Assembly: GCA_010279815.1 (NCBI GenBank)
Contig: QEOQ01000114.1
Span: 143,334-207,333, forward strand
Source of the DNA: Brachionus plicatilis
Taxonomy: Eukaryota; Rotifera; Eurotatoria; Ploima; Brachionidae
Direction: 5' to 3'
DNA length: 64,000 nucleotides
In this document: one piece after another, positions 36,912-48,330 of the stretch
How the letters are laid out: the number at the start of each line of letters is the position of its first letter
How positions within the stretch are numbered: the stretch's first letter is position 1
Notes under the pieces: model-generated
Told to the model about the DNA's origin: nothing
Databases searched by the model: none
The model's input: the letters and a program-made list of their open reading frames with translations, nothing else
Program-made: the position numbers and the translations under genes

Positions 36912-37018
36912 TAAATAAATGAAGAGTTAATCAGTCTCGAAAGAGAAATGGGCACTAGCCTGTTGATTAACCTTGAATAATAAAAAAAAAAAATAAAATA
37001 AACAAATAAATAAAATTT
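36912..37018 (+). repeat. Retrotransposon-like 3' end with A-rich tail
   Basis: The segment with GGGCACTAGCCTGTTGATTA is followed by AACCTTGAATAAT and a tail of A, AATAAA and AATA units. A reverse-complement relative, without the tail, occurs at 54125-54190. The structure suits a non-LTR retrotransposon or SINE 3' end. Confidence 0.55.
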
Positions 37019-37352
37019 TATGGTTATAGTTTACTATAGTCTTATTTTATGTGTTTATTTTATAAAATTATTTTGCTTGAGTCAGAAAGATGTTTTAACA
37101 GAGCCAACCCACAAATCACTTTTCAAAATAGGACTAGTTTAAAAATTCAGTTCAAGGCGTTTTGGATAAATTTTTAAAGATTGTAAATTTTTGCTTGTGA
37201 TGGTGAATTCTAAAAAAAAAACTAATTTCCAAATGTGAACGTATCTTCAGAGTGTAATAAAGCTATACATATAATTTAAGTGAGGCTTGCTTCAAAATTT
37301 TTAAATAACTTCAAAATAACTTTAAAATAACTTGAATAAGAACTAAAGAACA

Positions 37353-40300
37353 ATGAACATGAATCTTTCTAAAAACAAAGCCGAAACAAGCTCTGCCAGA
37401 TTCGAAGACCTCAAATCACGAGCAAACGAATGCTACAAGCGAAACGAGCTGCATAAATCAGCCCAACTGTACAACCAAGTGCTTTTGATCGACAATTTAA
37501 GCAACGAACAAAAAGCAATTGTTCATTCGAACCGGTCACTGGTCTATTTGAAGTTGTATGAAGCGATCAATAGACGAGACAGAGATTTTTTATTCAAGTC
37601 ACTTGTCGACGCTGAACAAGCCAACGAGCTCAATCCAAAATGGTGCAAAACATGGGCTAGACTTGGCCAAATCTACGCCGAGTTAAATGAATATGAAAAA
37701 TGCATTCACAATTACACTAAGGCCCTGGAACTTGAGCCCTCAAATGAACATGTCAAAAACCTTTTAGCCCAAGCGAAAACTTTGAATTTCGAGCAGAAGC
37801 GTTTAGCCCACTTCGATGACTCTTATATGCCCAAAACCACTGAGGAACGAACAGAAGAAGAATTTAAAAAGATCGCGGACAGACTAGGCCAAGAAAACAC
37901 TGACCGGTTTAAGCACACCTTTGAAAGAACCAAACAGGACTTGATTAAAAGCGACAAGAGTTTAGAGTATGTGTGGCTAGGACACGAGCACCGCGACGGC
38001 TCGTCAACTTGCAAACAAAGCTACGAGCTAGCTGCAAAGTATTATGCCAAGGCTGCTAAAATGGACAATGCCGAAGCCATGTATAATCTAGCGTTGATGC
38101 ATAAACACGGCAACGGGGTCAAACTCGACTTTGAGTTGGCGATCAATTTGTTTAAACAGGCGGCTAGTCAGCCCGCTTTTAAGAGACTCATTGGCTTTGT
38201 AGATGCGCCTAATGTGGGCGTCGCCGAGTCTCAACACATGCTTGGTCTTCTGTATCATCAAGGAATTTACGTGGCCAAGAATATTGAACAAGCGGTCAAG
38301 TATTATGAGCGGGCAGTTGAGCATGGCAGTGCACATGCGGCTAACAACCTCGGCTTGATCTTTATGAATGGTGATGGAGTAGATATGGATTTGGAGCGGG
38401 CCCAAGTCTTGTTTTTGTACTCGCAGAAAAAAGGCTCACTAGAAGCCATAACCAATCTTGTGTTTGTGTACTTGGCTAAAGGTGATCCCATATCATGTCG
38501 AGTTCATGTAATTCACTGACATGAAAAAAATTAATTTAATACTGCAATGTTTTGTTGTGAGAGTATTATTGGATAATTAAAAAGATAGATTGTGTTATCA
38601 AAAAGAATAATGAATACAATTGATTGATTGATAATTGATAACAACAAACTAATTGATCCTTCCATCTAAACTCTCATTGTGAAATTCAGTATAAAATGAT
38701 AAAAAGAACAGAAAAAAATGTAAAAAAATTGAATAACTTTTTTTCTAAAGGTTTAAACTTAATTCTGTAAATGAAACACATTGCAACATTCATAGTTGCA
38801 TCGAATATCAAGCTCTTCTAAAATTGCAGAGTTTAGCAGAAGTTAAATTTCAATACAATCTAGCGTAGTGCATTTTGCAGAGATTTTACATCATTAGCAG
38901 ACTTTAACAGTTGATGCAACTTTGAATGTTGCACAATGATGCATTCACAGCAGAGACAGGAATAAGTATTAAATCTTAAGTATAAGTACTTATTATAAGA
39001 ATTCGAATTTTAAGTTTAAATATAAGTAAAAACTCAAGTTAGTTCAAATTTTAAGTAAGTACTGCTAAAATATTTAAGTACTTAAAAATGAAAGGTCCAC
39101 TAAATGATGATTTATATTGTTTAAAAAATAATTTCTTAATAAATGTTTGCATCAAAAACACTCTTCTTAAAATAAAAGAGTGAGTAAAAATTTTTTTTTA
39201 ATACCAAAATATTTTATTGATCAAATATTAAATGTATTTAAATTCAAGTTCAATCATAAGAAAATATTTTTTTATGCAACTTAATTAACTGGAAACAAAT
39301 TAAAATGTAAAAAACAAAACTTTAAACTACGAAAAACGAAAATTCGTTTTAATTCCCAAAAAATTATTTGGTTTTAAAGCGGCGAAAAGTTATAATCACT
39401 AAGTCTTTATTTTTTTTTTCTTTACATATAGCTTGGTGGATTTCTCCTAAGTCGATTTGATGGTGAATCTCTTCGCAAAATTAAAGAAAAAGTGAAAAAT
39501 TGAATATAAAAGAGAGTACAAAATGAATAAAAATAATTGAAATTAAAAAAGAAAAAAAAACAAAATTAACATTTAAATAAAATATTTTATTCAATTTTTT
39601 AGAAAACATTTAAATTTTGTCTTATTTATTACATTTTATTTAAATTTTTTTTTTTTTACATCGCCTTTTAGTCGTTCATTGAAATAAATAAATAAATAGA
39701 AAAATTCGTAAGTACATGTAAGTACTTGCATAACTATTGAAATATTAAGTGTAAGTATAAGTACTTGGACTTTTAATTTTCAAATGCTTGAGTACTAGAA
39801 TTTTGGTAAGTGCTTAAGTAATTTCTTAAGTAACCATACTTATGTCTGTCTCTGATTCACAGAATTAATTTAAAACTTTTAGAAAAAAATACATTTAATA
39901 TTTTTAAACTTTTTTCTGTTCTTTTGTACTGAACTTCACAAAACCAAATGTTTCCCTCTTTTTTTGAAAGTAATTTTGTTTTGGAAAGTTGATTAACATA
40001 ATTTCACAGCCTCCAGATGTCNNNNNNNNNNNNNNNNNNNNNNNNNNNNNNNNNNNNNNNNNNNNNNNNNNNNNNNNNNNNNNNNNNNNNNNNNNNNNNN
40101 NNNNNNNNNNNNNNNNNNNNNNNNNNNNNNNNNNNNNNNNNNNNNNNNNNNNNNNNNNNNNNNNNNNNNNNNNNNNNNNNNNNNNNNNNNNNNAAAAGGC
40201 TCACTAGAAGCCATAACCAATCTTGTGTTTGTGTACTTGGCTAAAGGTGATCCTGAACAAGCTTTGCTATGGCACAATCGAGACTTGCAAGCCAGTCCTA

Positions 40301-43300
40301 TTTTGGCCACTCAAAGACATGAGCAAATAATGATGGAGATAAGCGATTTAAGAGCCATAAAGAGCCAATTTGACAAAGAACTTGTTGAATCACTCATCAA
40401 TCTTAAATGTGATCTTAATGAGGATCCCTGTTATCCGCACTCAATCCGATCACAACCATACGATGAAAAAATGCTTGCTGAAAAAGCTGAGCAAGGCTCT
40501 GCTACGGCCAAAAAAATGCTCGACGCCATACGCCTTTTCAATCAAGCACTTGACCAATTTAGCCAAAACAAAGGTGCAAATTTGGCTTCGATCATTTGTA
40601 AAATGGCTCAAGCGTTACAAATCGAGTCTCTTGTGTGTCTCAGACCCATGGATGTGCAAAACAAATTGCTAAAACAGCTAGAAAAAGTGGTGGACGAAAA
40701 TTTGGGCAAAAAAGATGTGAATTGGATTTGAACGCGAGGATTTGTCTCATGTACTTTAACATGTCAAAGTATGCACAAAACCTGCAGTTCATTAACAAGT
40801 CAATCGAAAAATATCCAGACTGTACTCGAATGTACGAGCTCAAGGCCAGCATGCACATTTTTTTGAAACAATTCAAAATGGGCATCAAACAGTATGACTA
40901 TGTTTTGTCCAAAGAACCACACAATTCTTTGAGCACTTATTTGAGGGCTGCTGCACTCAAAAACTCGAGCTGCTTTAAAGATGCTCTTAAGGACTACGAA
41001 CGCTTTTTAAGCATTTGTCCGAGTGATGCCCGCAAAGTGCCCGAAGCCCACTATTCGATCGGTTTCTGCAAACCATATCAAGTTTTCCTTGACATTTTTT
41101 TTCTATTGAGAATATTTTTATTTTATTGTGTTAAAAAAATTCAAATTTAATTTTGATTGAAAAAAGAAATTTATCTTTTTTTTTTGGGATATGTGAATGA
41201 TTTTGACACTGTGAGCGATTAAAATATCAACTTTTTTTAGATATCTACTTAAAAAATTAGTTAATTGTAAAAAAAATTCAAAAAAAAATTTATAATGAGA
41301 CCAAAAAAAGGAATAATATATAATAGATCTGGCCTCAAAGCAATACTTGATCTAGCTATAGCTTCCAGTCCACTCTCAAGTAAATTCATCTCGTTTGAAG
41401 TGACTAATTAAAAAAAAAGCGATCACTTACAAATAATTGAAGAACTAAAATACAATTATTATTATTATTATTAATTTTTAAGCAAAATTATTTAAAAAAA
41501 AAATTAATTTGAATTTTTCAATATTTTCTATGTATTTTTTCAATTTTTTATTTAGGCTTTGATGTCGCATAAAATTTAAAAATTCAAATAAAAAGTCTAC
41601 TTTTAATTTACATTTTTTTAAAATTTATATGCAGCAGAAAAATTGAACTCTAAACTTGATGCACAGTTAATTCTAATTTAAAAAAAAAAATTTTTATTCA
41701 TAGAATCCAATTCTAGCTTGAAAAAAACACAAAATTTTAATACAGTCGATCCTCCGTATAACGAACCCCCATATAACGAAATCCTCTTTATTACGAATAA
41801 GAATGCAGGAACCGATTTTTTATAAAGGAAAAAAGATTGCTAATTTTCTATGTAATGATAATGATAATCTATATAATGATGCAACGAACATCTTTTAACG
41901 AAATCCCGATATAACGAACTAATAAAAAAAACCGAGTAATACTTTTCTTAAGAAAAAAACCTTTATATAACGAATTTTAAAAAAATGACATCCGTTAATT
42001 AATACCTTGATAATGAAAAATAGTAAATAATTTACTTGATATTTATTTATTTATTTATTTATTTGGGTACCAAAAGGCCGCAACTAAGGCGATAGAAAAA
42101 CTGGAGCATCTATCATGGATCTCCAACTCTACTTTTACAAGAAATGTTCATTTTATAAAAAATTAAAAAAAAATAAAAAAATAAAAGTATATACAATATT
42201 ACGATTAAAAAAAAGATCTAATTAGCAGTTAGTAAAAAATAAGCGTTTTGCAAAAATTGATTTGATAAATAAAAATCACAAAATTTGATAACAAGTCAAC
42301 AATATGATTTATAAATTTATAAATTTATTTTTATGCTACGTTCTCTTTTTTTATGTTTTATTCACATTTTATATGTTTTAATCAACCTTGTCCTGATTTA
42401 ATAGTCTATTTTGAGCAGTTCATTCAATCCTTTACTTGATAATTACTGATTATTGTTTATCTAGAAATTCTAATTGATAAAAATGAATGAAAAGCAAGTT
42501 TGCAAAAAAAGAAAATGTATATCTCTTGAAGTCAAGATAGAAATTATAAAAAAGAATACTGAGCAAAAAATAATCACTTCAAAGCTGGCCAAAGAATACA
42601 ACGTTAATGCTTTACAATTTCTACTATTTTGTCGTCGAAAGCAAAAATTTTAGAACATTACGAAAAGAACTAAGCCGGTCTAGAAAAAAAAGCTGAGATA
42701 CCACCAATAGATATCCTTACTTCGATTTACAAAATCAAATGCGCGTGGGACGGTATTTCTCCGTCAATCGATAGCAACTTGGCTGCGCGCGGAGTGCTCT
42801 CAGAGGCAGAAATCGTCGATTCAATAGCAACAAACAATCCAGTAGAGCAAGACAGTGATGCAGAAATTGAAGAGCAACAAGATGCAAATAAACAAGTGAT
42901 TAACTCAAAAGAAGCAATCGATAGATTAAATGAACTGAAACAATTTTTTTTAACCAAAAAAGATGATAATTCTAATGTAATTAATTTATTATTTAATATG
43001 GAAAATTTTATAGTTGAAAGTAGCTTTACCAAGCATCCATCTATTACCGATTTTTTTCAAAACTTTTTGCTTTTTTCGCATTTTTATTTTAGTTTTTTAA
43101 TCAATAAAATTTGGTTAAAATTTTTTTTGTCATAATTAAACCCAATTATTTTATATGGGAATTTCGATATAACGAATACCGAATTTTCTGCCCAAAGAGT
43201 TCGTTATAACGAGGTTTGACTGTAGAAAAAGAACTGAATTTGACATTAATTAAATTAAAAAAACATCACATTATAAAAAATTAAAGTTTAAAAATATGCA

Positions 43301-44117
43301 ATTTTTTACATTGCATCATCTCGATATGCTAGCTTTAAACAAAGACAAGAGTCAAGCTAGACGCATAGTCGAGCAGTATTTTAAAAAAGGAGAGCTGGCA
43401 GAGAAAGATCAACTGCCGTGTTTTTTGCCCTATGACAGTCAAACTAAAACTAAACTCCAAAATTGCTTGGACATACTGGACCTTAATAACAACTTGACTG
43501 TAACTAAAGCGGTCAGAAACGAGCACAGAACCTATTTGATTCGTAATCACAGACAGATGATCTATGAGATGCAGACTAAGTTTCTTAACTCAAACTACAG
43601 CACGCTTCTTACTTCATTCAAGGCACCTAAGACTCAAAAGCAACCCCATTCGATGGCAATCTTGAAAGAAATTCAACTCAAAGAAATCGATTTCACTAGA
43701 GATGAAGTTCTGACAGGTCGAGTATTGACAGTTCGAGTGTTTGACTTTCCATCGTTTGGCTTCACGTCCATATTTTTCTTAATCGATGACGGCGAGAACA
43801 CAATGCAACGACTAAGTGTGTACAATTTGGGCAAGGACTATGAGCAAATAAGTGAAGATTTTAAGGTGGGCACATGGATTTCGATAATGAATCCGTATGT
43901 GAGACAAGCGATGGATGGCGAAGCAATGATTCGCGTCGATGATCCAAAAAGCATTGTTTTCAGTGGGAAAATAAGCGAGAAAGTGTGCAGCTACTGCTCA
44001 AAGTCAAATTCAAAATTTAGCTGCTCAAAATGTTTGAAAGTGTCGTACTGTGACAAAGAATGTCAAACTAAAGACTGGAAAGAGCAAAATCATAAGCTCG
44101 TTTGTTTTAAGAGTTAA
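37353..44117 (+). CDS. TPR-SEL1-TPR-MYND protein, assembly-broken
   Basis: Coding parts are 37353..38489, about 40254..41061 and 43333..44117. The N-terminal part has Hop/STI1-like TPR repeats (ANECYKRNELHKSAQLYNQV, WARLGQIYAELNEYEKCIHN). SEL1 repeats follow (EAMYNLALMHKHGNGVKLDF, HMLGLLYHQGIYVAKN, ANNLGLIFMNGDGVDMDL), then another TPR pair (about 40755-41040). The C-terminus is a MYND zinc finger, CSYC...CSKC...YCDKEC...HKLVC. Such proteins act as protein-interaction adaptors; the partner here is unknown. Exon 1 and the post-gap exon share a 60-bp repeat around a 172-N gap. A six-A run at about 40711-40716 puts the frame off by one; seven A would restore continuity. The last intron is predicted as 41062-43332 (phase 1) and contains a Tigger relic. 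AATAAA follows the stop at 44125. Confidence 0.8.
38675..39942. mobile_element. Inverted-repeat element interrupting the TPR/MYND gene region
   Basis: The left end reads CATTGTGAAATTCAGTATAA and the right end, inverted, GGTTTTGTGAAGTTCAGTAC; both continue into AAAAGAACAGAAAAAA. A hAT element (38951-39854) is nested inside. The TGTGAARTT core is shared with other inverted-repeat families here. I could not find a clear target duplication. Confidence 0.7.
38951..39854. mobile_element. Nested non-autonomous hAT element
   Basis: Ends are CAGAGACAGGAATAAGTA and, inverted, CAGAGACAGACATAAGTA. ATTCACAG at 38943-38950 and 39855-39862 is a perfect 8-bp duplication. The subterminal regions are crowded with AAGTACTT and TTAAGTA motifs, comparable in arrangement to the TATCGATA arrays of the first hAT element. 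No transposase is present. Confidence 0.9.
40022..40193. other. Assembly gap (172 N)
   Basis: A run of 172 undetermined bases. The sequence right after it (40194-40253) repeats 38430-38489 exactly, so the two contigs overlap by content although they are placed about 1.7 kb apart. Confidence 0.99.
41743..43222 (+). mobile_element. Tigger/pogo-type element, internally deleted
   Basis: The left terminus CAGTCGATCCTCCGTATAAC and the right terminus, inverted, CAGTCAAACCTCGTTATAAC are typical of Tigger/pogo elements, flanked by TA (41741-41742 and 43223-43224). From 42483 the frame gives a CENP-B-type helix-turn-helix: CKKRKCISLEVKIEII, then SKLAKEYNV. From about 42730 to 43120 the frame KCAWDGISPS and later SKEAIDRLNELKQFF matches the C-terminal tail of Tigger transposases. 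The DDE catalytic core between them is missing, so it is non-autonomous. At 42040-42130 a (ATTT)n tract followed by GGGTACCAAAAGGCCGC looks like an inserted retrotransposon 3' end in minus orientation. Confidence 0.88.
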
Positions 44118-45653
44118 TTTTCTAAATAAATTTTCTTGCCGTTTTTAATCAAAAGCCCTTTTTTTTAAATTTCTTCTTAAGCCACAAAATTACTAGATTT
44201 TAATATACAGTTACGTTTTGAATTTTGATTTTTACAAAATATTTCAAAAGCAAAAAGTCATAAATTAACCAATATTTACTTAAAATTAGTAAAATTTTAG
44301 GTAAATTGTTGCAAAAATAAAAATATCCAAAAAGTTAAAATACTCTGGCGACTTTTTTGTTTCTTTAGTGGTAAAGGAACTTGATGTTTTTTTTTAAATG
44401 ACACATTTTTATCTTACCAAAATAATATGGCAAATTGAAGTTTGAGCTCAAGATCAAAAGATATAAATTGTAATATTTTTTTTAATAAAAGAGAAAAATA
44501 AATTTGTTCCAAAGCAATTACTTGACATGTCATGTCTATTTTATTTTCATATTTAAAATTTTAAAATGTTACTTTTTATTGAACTTTAATAGATTTAAAT
44601 ATTTTAATAGATTTTAATGAAAATTTACTTTTAAAGAAAAAAAAATTCACTGTTTTAAAATTTAAAATTTATTTTAGTATAAAAATAAAATTATTTCAGT
44701 TTAAATGAATGGATATATTATTTAATGGATATATTAGCACTTTATTTAAAATTTTATAAAATCCGATTAAAATTTGATAAATTAATGAAATCTTAGAATA
44801 TTTTAAATTTTAACAAAATTTGATGATTATTGATAAAAAAAAATTTTATTTCAATATTCATTTTGAAAAAATTTTTTATGTCTTATATGTTTTTATGTTT
44901 TTTTATCTTAAACTTCAATTTGCTTTAAATTTTTATTCTATACAAAGTGATTTTAAAGTCCGAAACTACAGTCCAAGTCCGTTCTTATTTGAATTAGAAA
45001 AAATTTGAGTCTTTGACTTAGAATTAACTTGACATTTTTGATTATAAATTAATTTAATCTTAAATAATTATAAACATTTTTAATCTTAAATTAATTTAAC
45101 TGGTTTTAAGTGCTTTCTCAGTTTTCATACCTATTGGTAAAAAAAATGAAATCAATAGAAATAAGGAAATATGCTTTGTAATAGTGTTGGGAAATTAATT
45201 CAAATTGAAGTTTCAAATTAAATTTTAAGATCAAAACGATCATTTAAAATTTTAAACTTAATTAATCAAATGATTTTGATAATTTTAAGATGTTATGCTT
45301 TTTCAAAATTGTGTGATAATTTTCATTAAAAGACGAAAAAATGAACCATATATAAGACAAAATTTTCTTATAAACGATACAGTGAATGTAATTCAGAAAA
45401 AAAGTAACATTTAAGTAAGTTAATAATTCATTTTTTTAACATTTGGAGCTTAATTACATCTGAATACAATTTCATAGCCCTTTGATTAGAGGAACATGTT
45501 TTTTTCAATTTATGTAAAACGGACATTTCTTTTTAAACAGCCGTTATTAAACTGTGCAATTGCTTTGCAGATTTCGAATGCTAAATAAAAATTAACAAAT
45601 CTTGAAAAATATAAGGTGCATTTAAGGCAAAACTACGTCACTACTCTCGGATT
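44118..45653. other. 3' flank of the TPR/MYND gene with a MITE copy
   Basis: 44150-44430 is repeated at 54323-54580. From 44431 an element starts with GGCAAATTGAAGTTTGAGCT, a copy of the 9173-9720 family; its body can be followed to about 44720, beyond which it is degraded. Near 45190-45290 another internal piece (AAATTGAAGTTTCAAATT, then TTTTAAGATCAAAACGATC) of the same family lies in the same orientation as the first. No gene is supported. Confidence 0.65.
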
Positions 45654-45830
45654 CTAAATTTTTTTACATATTCGTGTTCTCCATGTATGATAACCCATGT
45701 TTGGATGCTCTTTGAGCATATCTTTAAGCTCATCGAGCTTCTTGTTTGTGTCTTTGAATCCAAGTTCTTCTGCAATTATCTTAAATGCTGTTTTTGCTTT
45801 TTCATTTTCAATTTTAAATTCTAATTAATT
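45654..45830 (-). pseudogene. Isolated terminal exon of an unknown protein
   Basis: On the minus strand, after a possible acceptor AG at 45832-45831, a frame reads KIENEKAKTAFKIIAEELGF, then KDTNKKLDELKDMLKEHPNM and GYHTWRTRICKKI before a TAG stop. Codon use is balanced and the sequence is helix-rich, so it was probably coding. No upstream exons were recognised. The last 50 bp or so are repeated at about 45985-46042, which shows local rearrangement. I do not recognise the family. Confidence 0.5.
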
Positions 45831-47343
45831 TAGTTATTAAGATTAAAAGAAAATGATTTTAATGCAAAAGTCAAAAATTTAGTTATATAAGACTGAAAAA
45901 TTAAAAATTTGAATTTTTTCTCAAAAACAGCTGCTAGTTAAAGGCAAATATCTTGGCAAGTAGGGATCATATAAAAAAAAGATTCTAAATTTTAAATTTT
46001 TTTACATATTCGTGTTCTCCATGTATGATAACCCATGTTTGGTGGTTTTTTTATGTTTCTACCTATTTCAGGTAAAAAGTTAGTATTTGTTCTTTACAGA
46101 TAGATTAATAATAATGTTCTATGGTTATGTGATATGATTTATTTAAACAAGGTGTTTTTTCTTATTTTGTAATTCATTCTTTTTATATATTTTTTAATAA
46201 GCTGAATTTAACTGAAACGAATTCTCAATTTTTCGGCACTCTAAAACATTGATTACAGCTGTAAAAACTTAAGCTTAACAAACTAAGTTTATTAAATAGA
46301 GAGAATTATTTTTATTTGTTTATTTGTTTTTCTGTTCGAGCATGCGCTCCTTCAGATAAAACAAAAAATAATGTAAAATAAGATAAAATAAAATAATTAA
46401 AACAATTTAAAAACCTTTAAATTTAAAGTAAGTTATTTTTCATTGATGAATAAAAAGAACAGCGTAAAAATAACATTTTATGAATTTAAAAATATTGACT
46501 TGTTATAAATAAATAAAAGGCAGTGAAAAAGGAGAGAAATATATTTTATGATTATAAAATTAAGAAAGGTGTTTTAAATAAAGGGTCTACTTGACCAACA
46601 TACTATCAAAGCTTTTTAACATACTAACTAAGCTTTTCAGCATACCCATTTTTCATCCCAGGATACTATACTTATTAACACACTTATTGCTGAAAAGCAT
46701 ACCCACCTTTTAAAAGCAATCAAAAAACTGTTTAACATACATAACTTTTGAAATAAAAAAAATCCATTTTATATATTTACATTAGAATAAAATATTAAAT
46801 TTTAGTCAAATTAAGTAAATACAGCAAATTTTCTTATATAATCACTTAGGTTCGACAATTTAATGTCGTATTAATGAAAATGCTGGAAATTTGATAATCC
46901 AGAATTGAGAAAAAATTAAAAATGTCGGACATCAGAATATTTTACAAAATTTATTTATTTATAAAGCCATTCTTTTTAGTGAAAATCACCAAAAAAAATT
47001 GCATATTAAGAAAATCAAATTTTTGTAATTTTTTTTCAAAAGTTTATCTTTCACATGTCAAATGTCAATTTTATGATTAATTTATCTAAAGTATAATGAC
47101 TAGAAATATTCTTTTTTAGATATAGCTTTTCGTCGTCAATTGATAATATATTTTCAACACCAAGTGTATCTTTTTAATTTGTCATGATTGCAGAATAGTT
47201 TTAACATTTTAATTAATAAATTAATGTCGGATAATACAAATAATTTCTTATGTAAGTAAAGCGGAATTCGAATTCCGGAAATTCCAGGCTTAACAAAAAA
47301 AAGATTTAAAATTTTTACCATGAAGTATGTTAACAGTTTTGAA

Positions 47344-48001
47344 CAGTCGACTATCTTTATTCCGTAACAGACGGGACCGAATATAACCATTTAGGATTAT
47401 AACCATTAAGTTTTACGGATTATCTTTAATCCGTAAACGAACAAAAATCTTAAAATTTTCGTATTAATGAATGTAAATTTTGATACAAAATTTTATTGAT
47501 AACAATTTATAGAAATATAGTTTAATGAACATTTAATTTTAAATTAAACGGAATAATTTTTAAATTAATTTTTTTTTAAAAAAAGAATAAATAAATGTCT
47601 GGTTTAGACTTGACAACCTCAAATCATACAACCGCTCTTTAATTTTCGATAATAATTCTAAGTCACACTCGTTAAAATCTTTAGAAGCTTCAAAAAAAAT
47701 TTGAACTTGATCTATTGCCTGCTTTGCTTGTTTATAACTTACAGATACAGGTTCTTGATCGATTACCTCAACTTCGTCATCACAGTTTTGATTGTTTTTT
47801 TGAACAATTTCAATTATATCTTGATCTGTAAAGGCCTCGCCCTCGCAAATTTAGAATTTTAATTTTTTCTATTACGAATGGCAAAATAAACTGAACTAAA
47901 TTTACGAATAAAAGTGATGAAATTTGTATTGAAAGTATTGGAAAGGTGGTAGGGACCGAATTTTACGAATAAAGGAGTTTCGGATAAAAGCGAGTCGACT
48001 G
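47344..48001 (-). mobile_element. Second Tigger/pogo-type element, internally deleted
   Basis: Ends are CAGTCGACTATCTTTATTCC and, inverted, CAGTCGACTCGCTTTTATCC, next to a partly degraded TA site. On the minus strand (about 47860-47594) the frame IVQKNNQNCDDEVEVIDQEP followed by QAKQAIDQVQIFFEAS matches the C-terminal tail of Tigger transposases. Unit 2 of the segmental duplication lacks the element at the equivalent point (about 58720), so it inserted after the duplication or was lost from unit 2. Confidence 0.85.
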
Positions 48002-48330
48002 TATATTATTGAGGTATTTGGGATAAAAAAAAGGCACGCTGAAAAATTTGTTAGTATGTTTAAATTTTTTATTGGTATGCCAAAACAACAATCCTTTTAA
48101 ATAAAGCATAAGTTTCTTGAGGTGAAAACAAAATTTTTAAATTTTTTAAAATTTTTTAACTCAGTTTATTATATCAAGAATATTATTTTTTAAAGCAATT
48201 TATTTATTTTAAGATTATTATAAAATCTTTCGATAAAAGAAAATCCGGTATATAGTTTTATTTTTTAAGCAAAGCATAAGCAGAATTTAAAAATTTAATT
48301 TGTGAAAGAGCAAAAATTGAAACAATTGAA

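Noticed and set aside
37823..38491. Minus-strand frames opposite the TPR/SEL1 exon
   Set aside because: The plus strand shows clear TPR and SEL1 repeats; the minus-strand frames are shadows.
39989..40310. Open frames across the N gap
   Set aside because: Undetermined bases cannot support translation.
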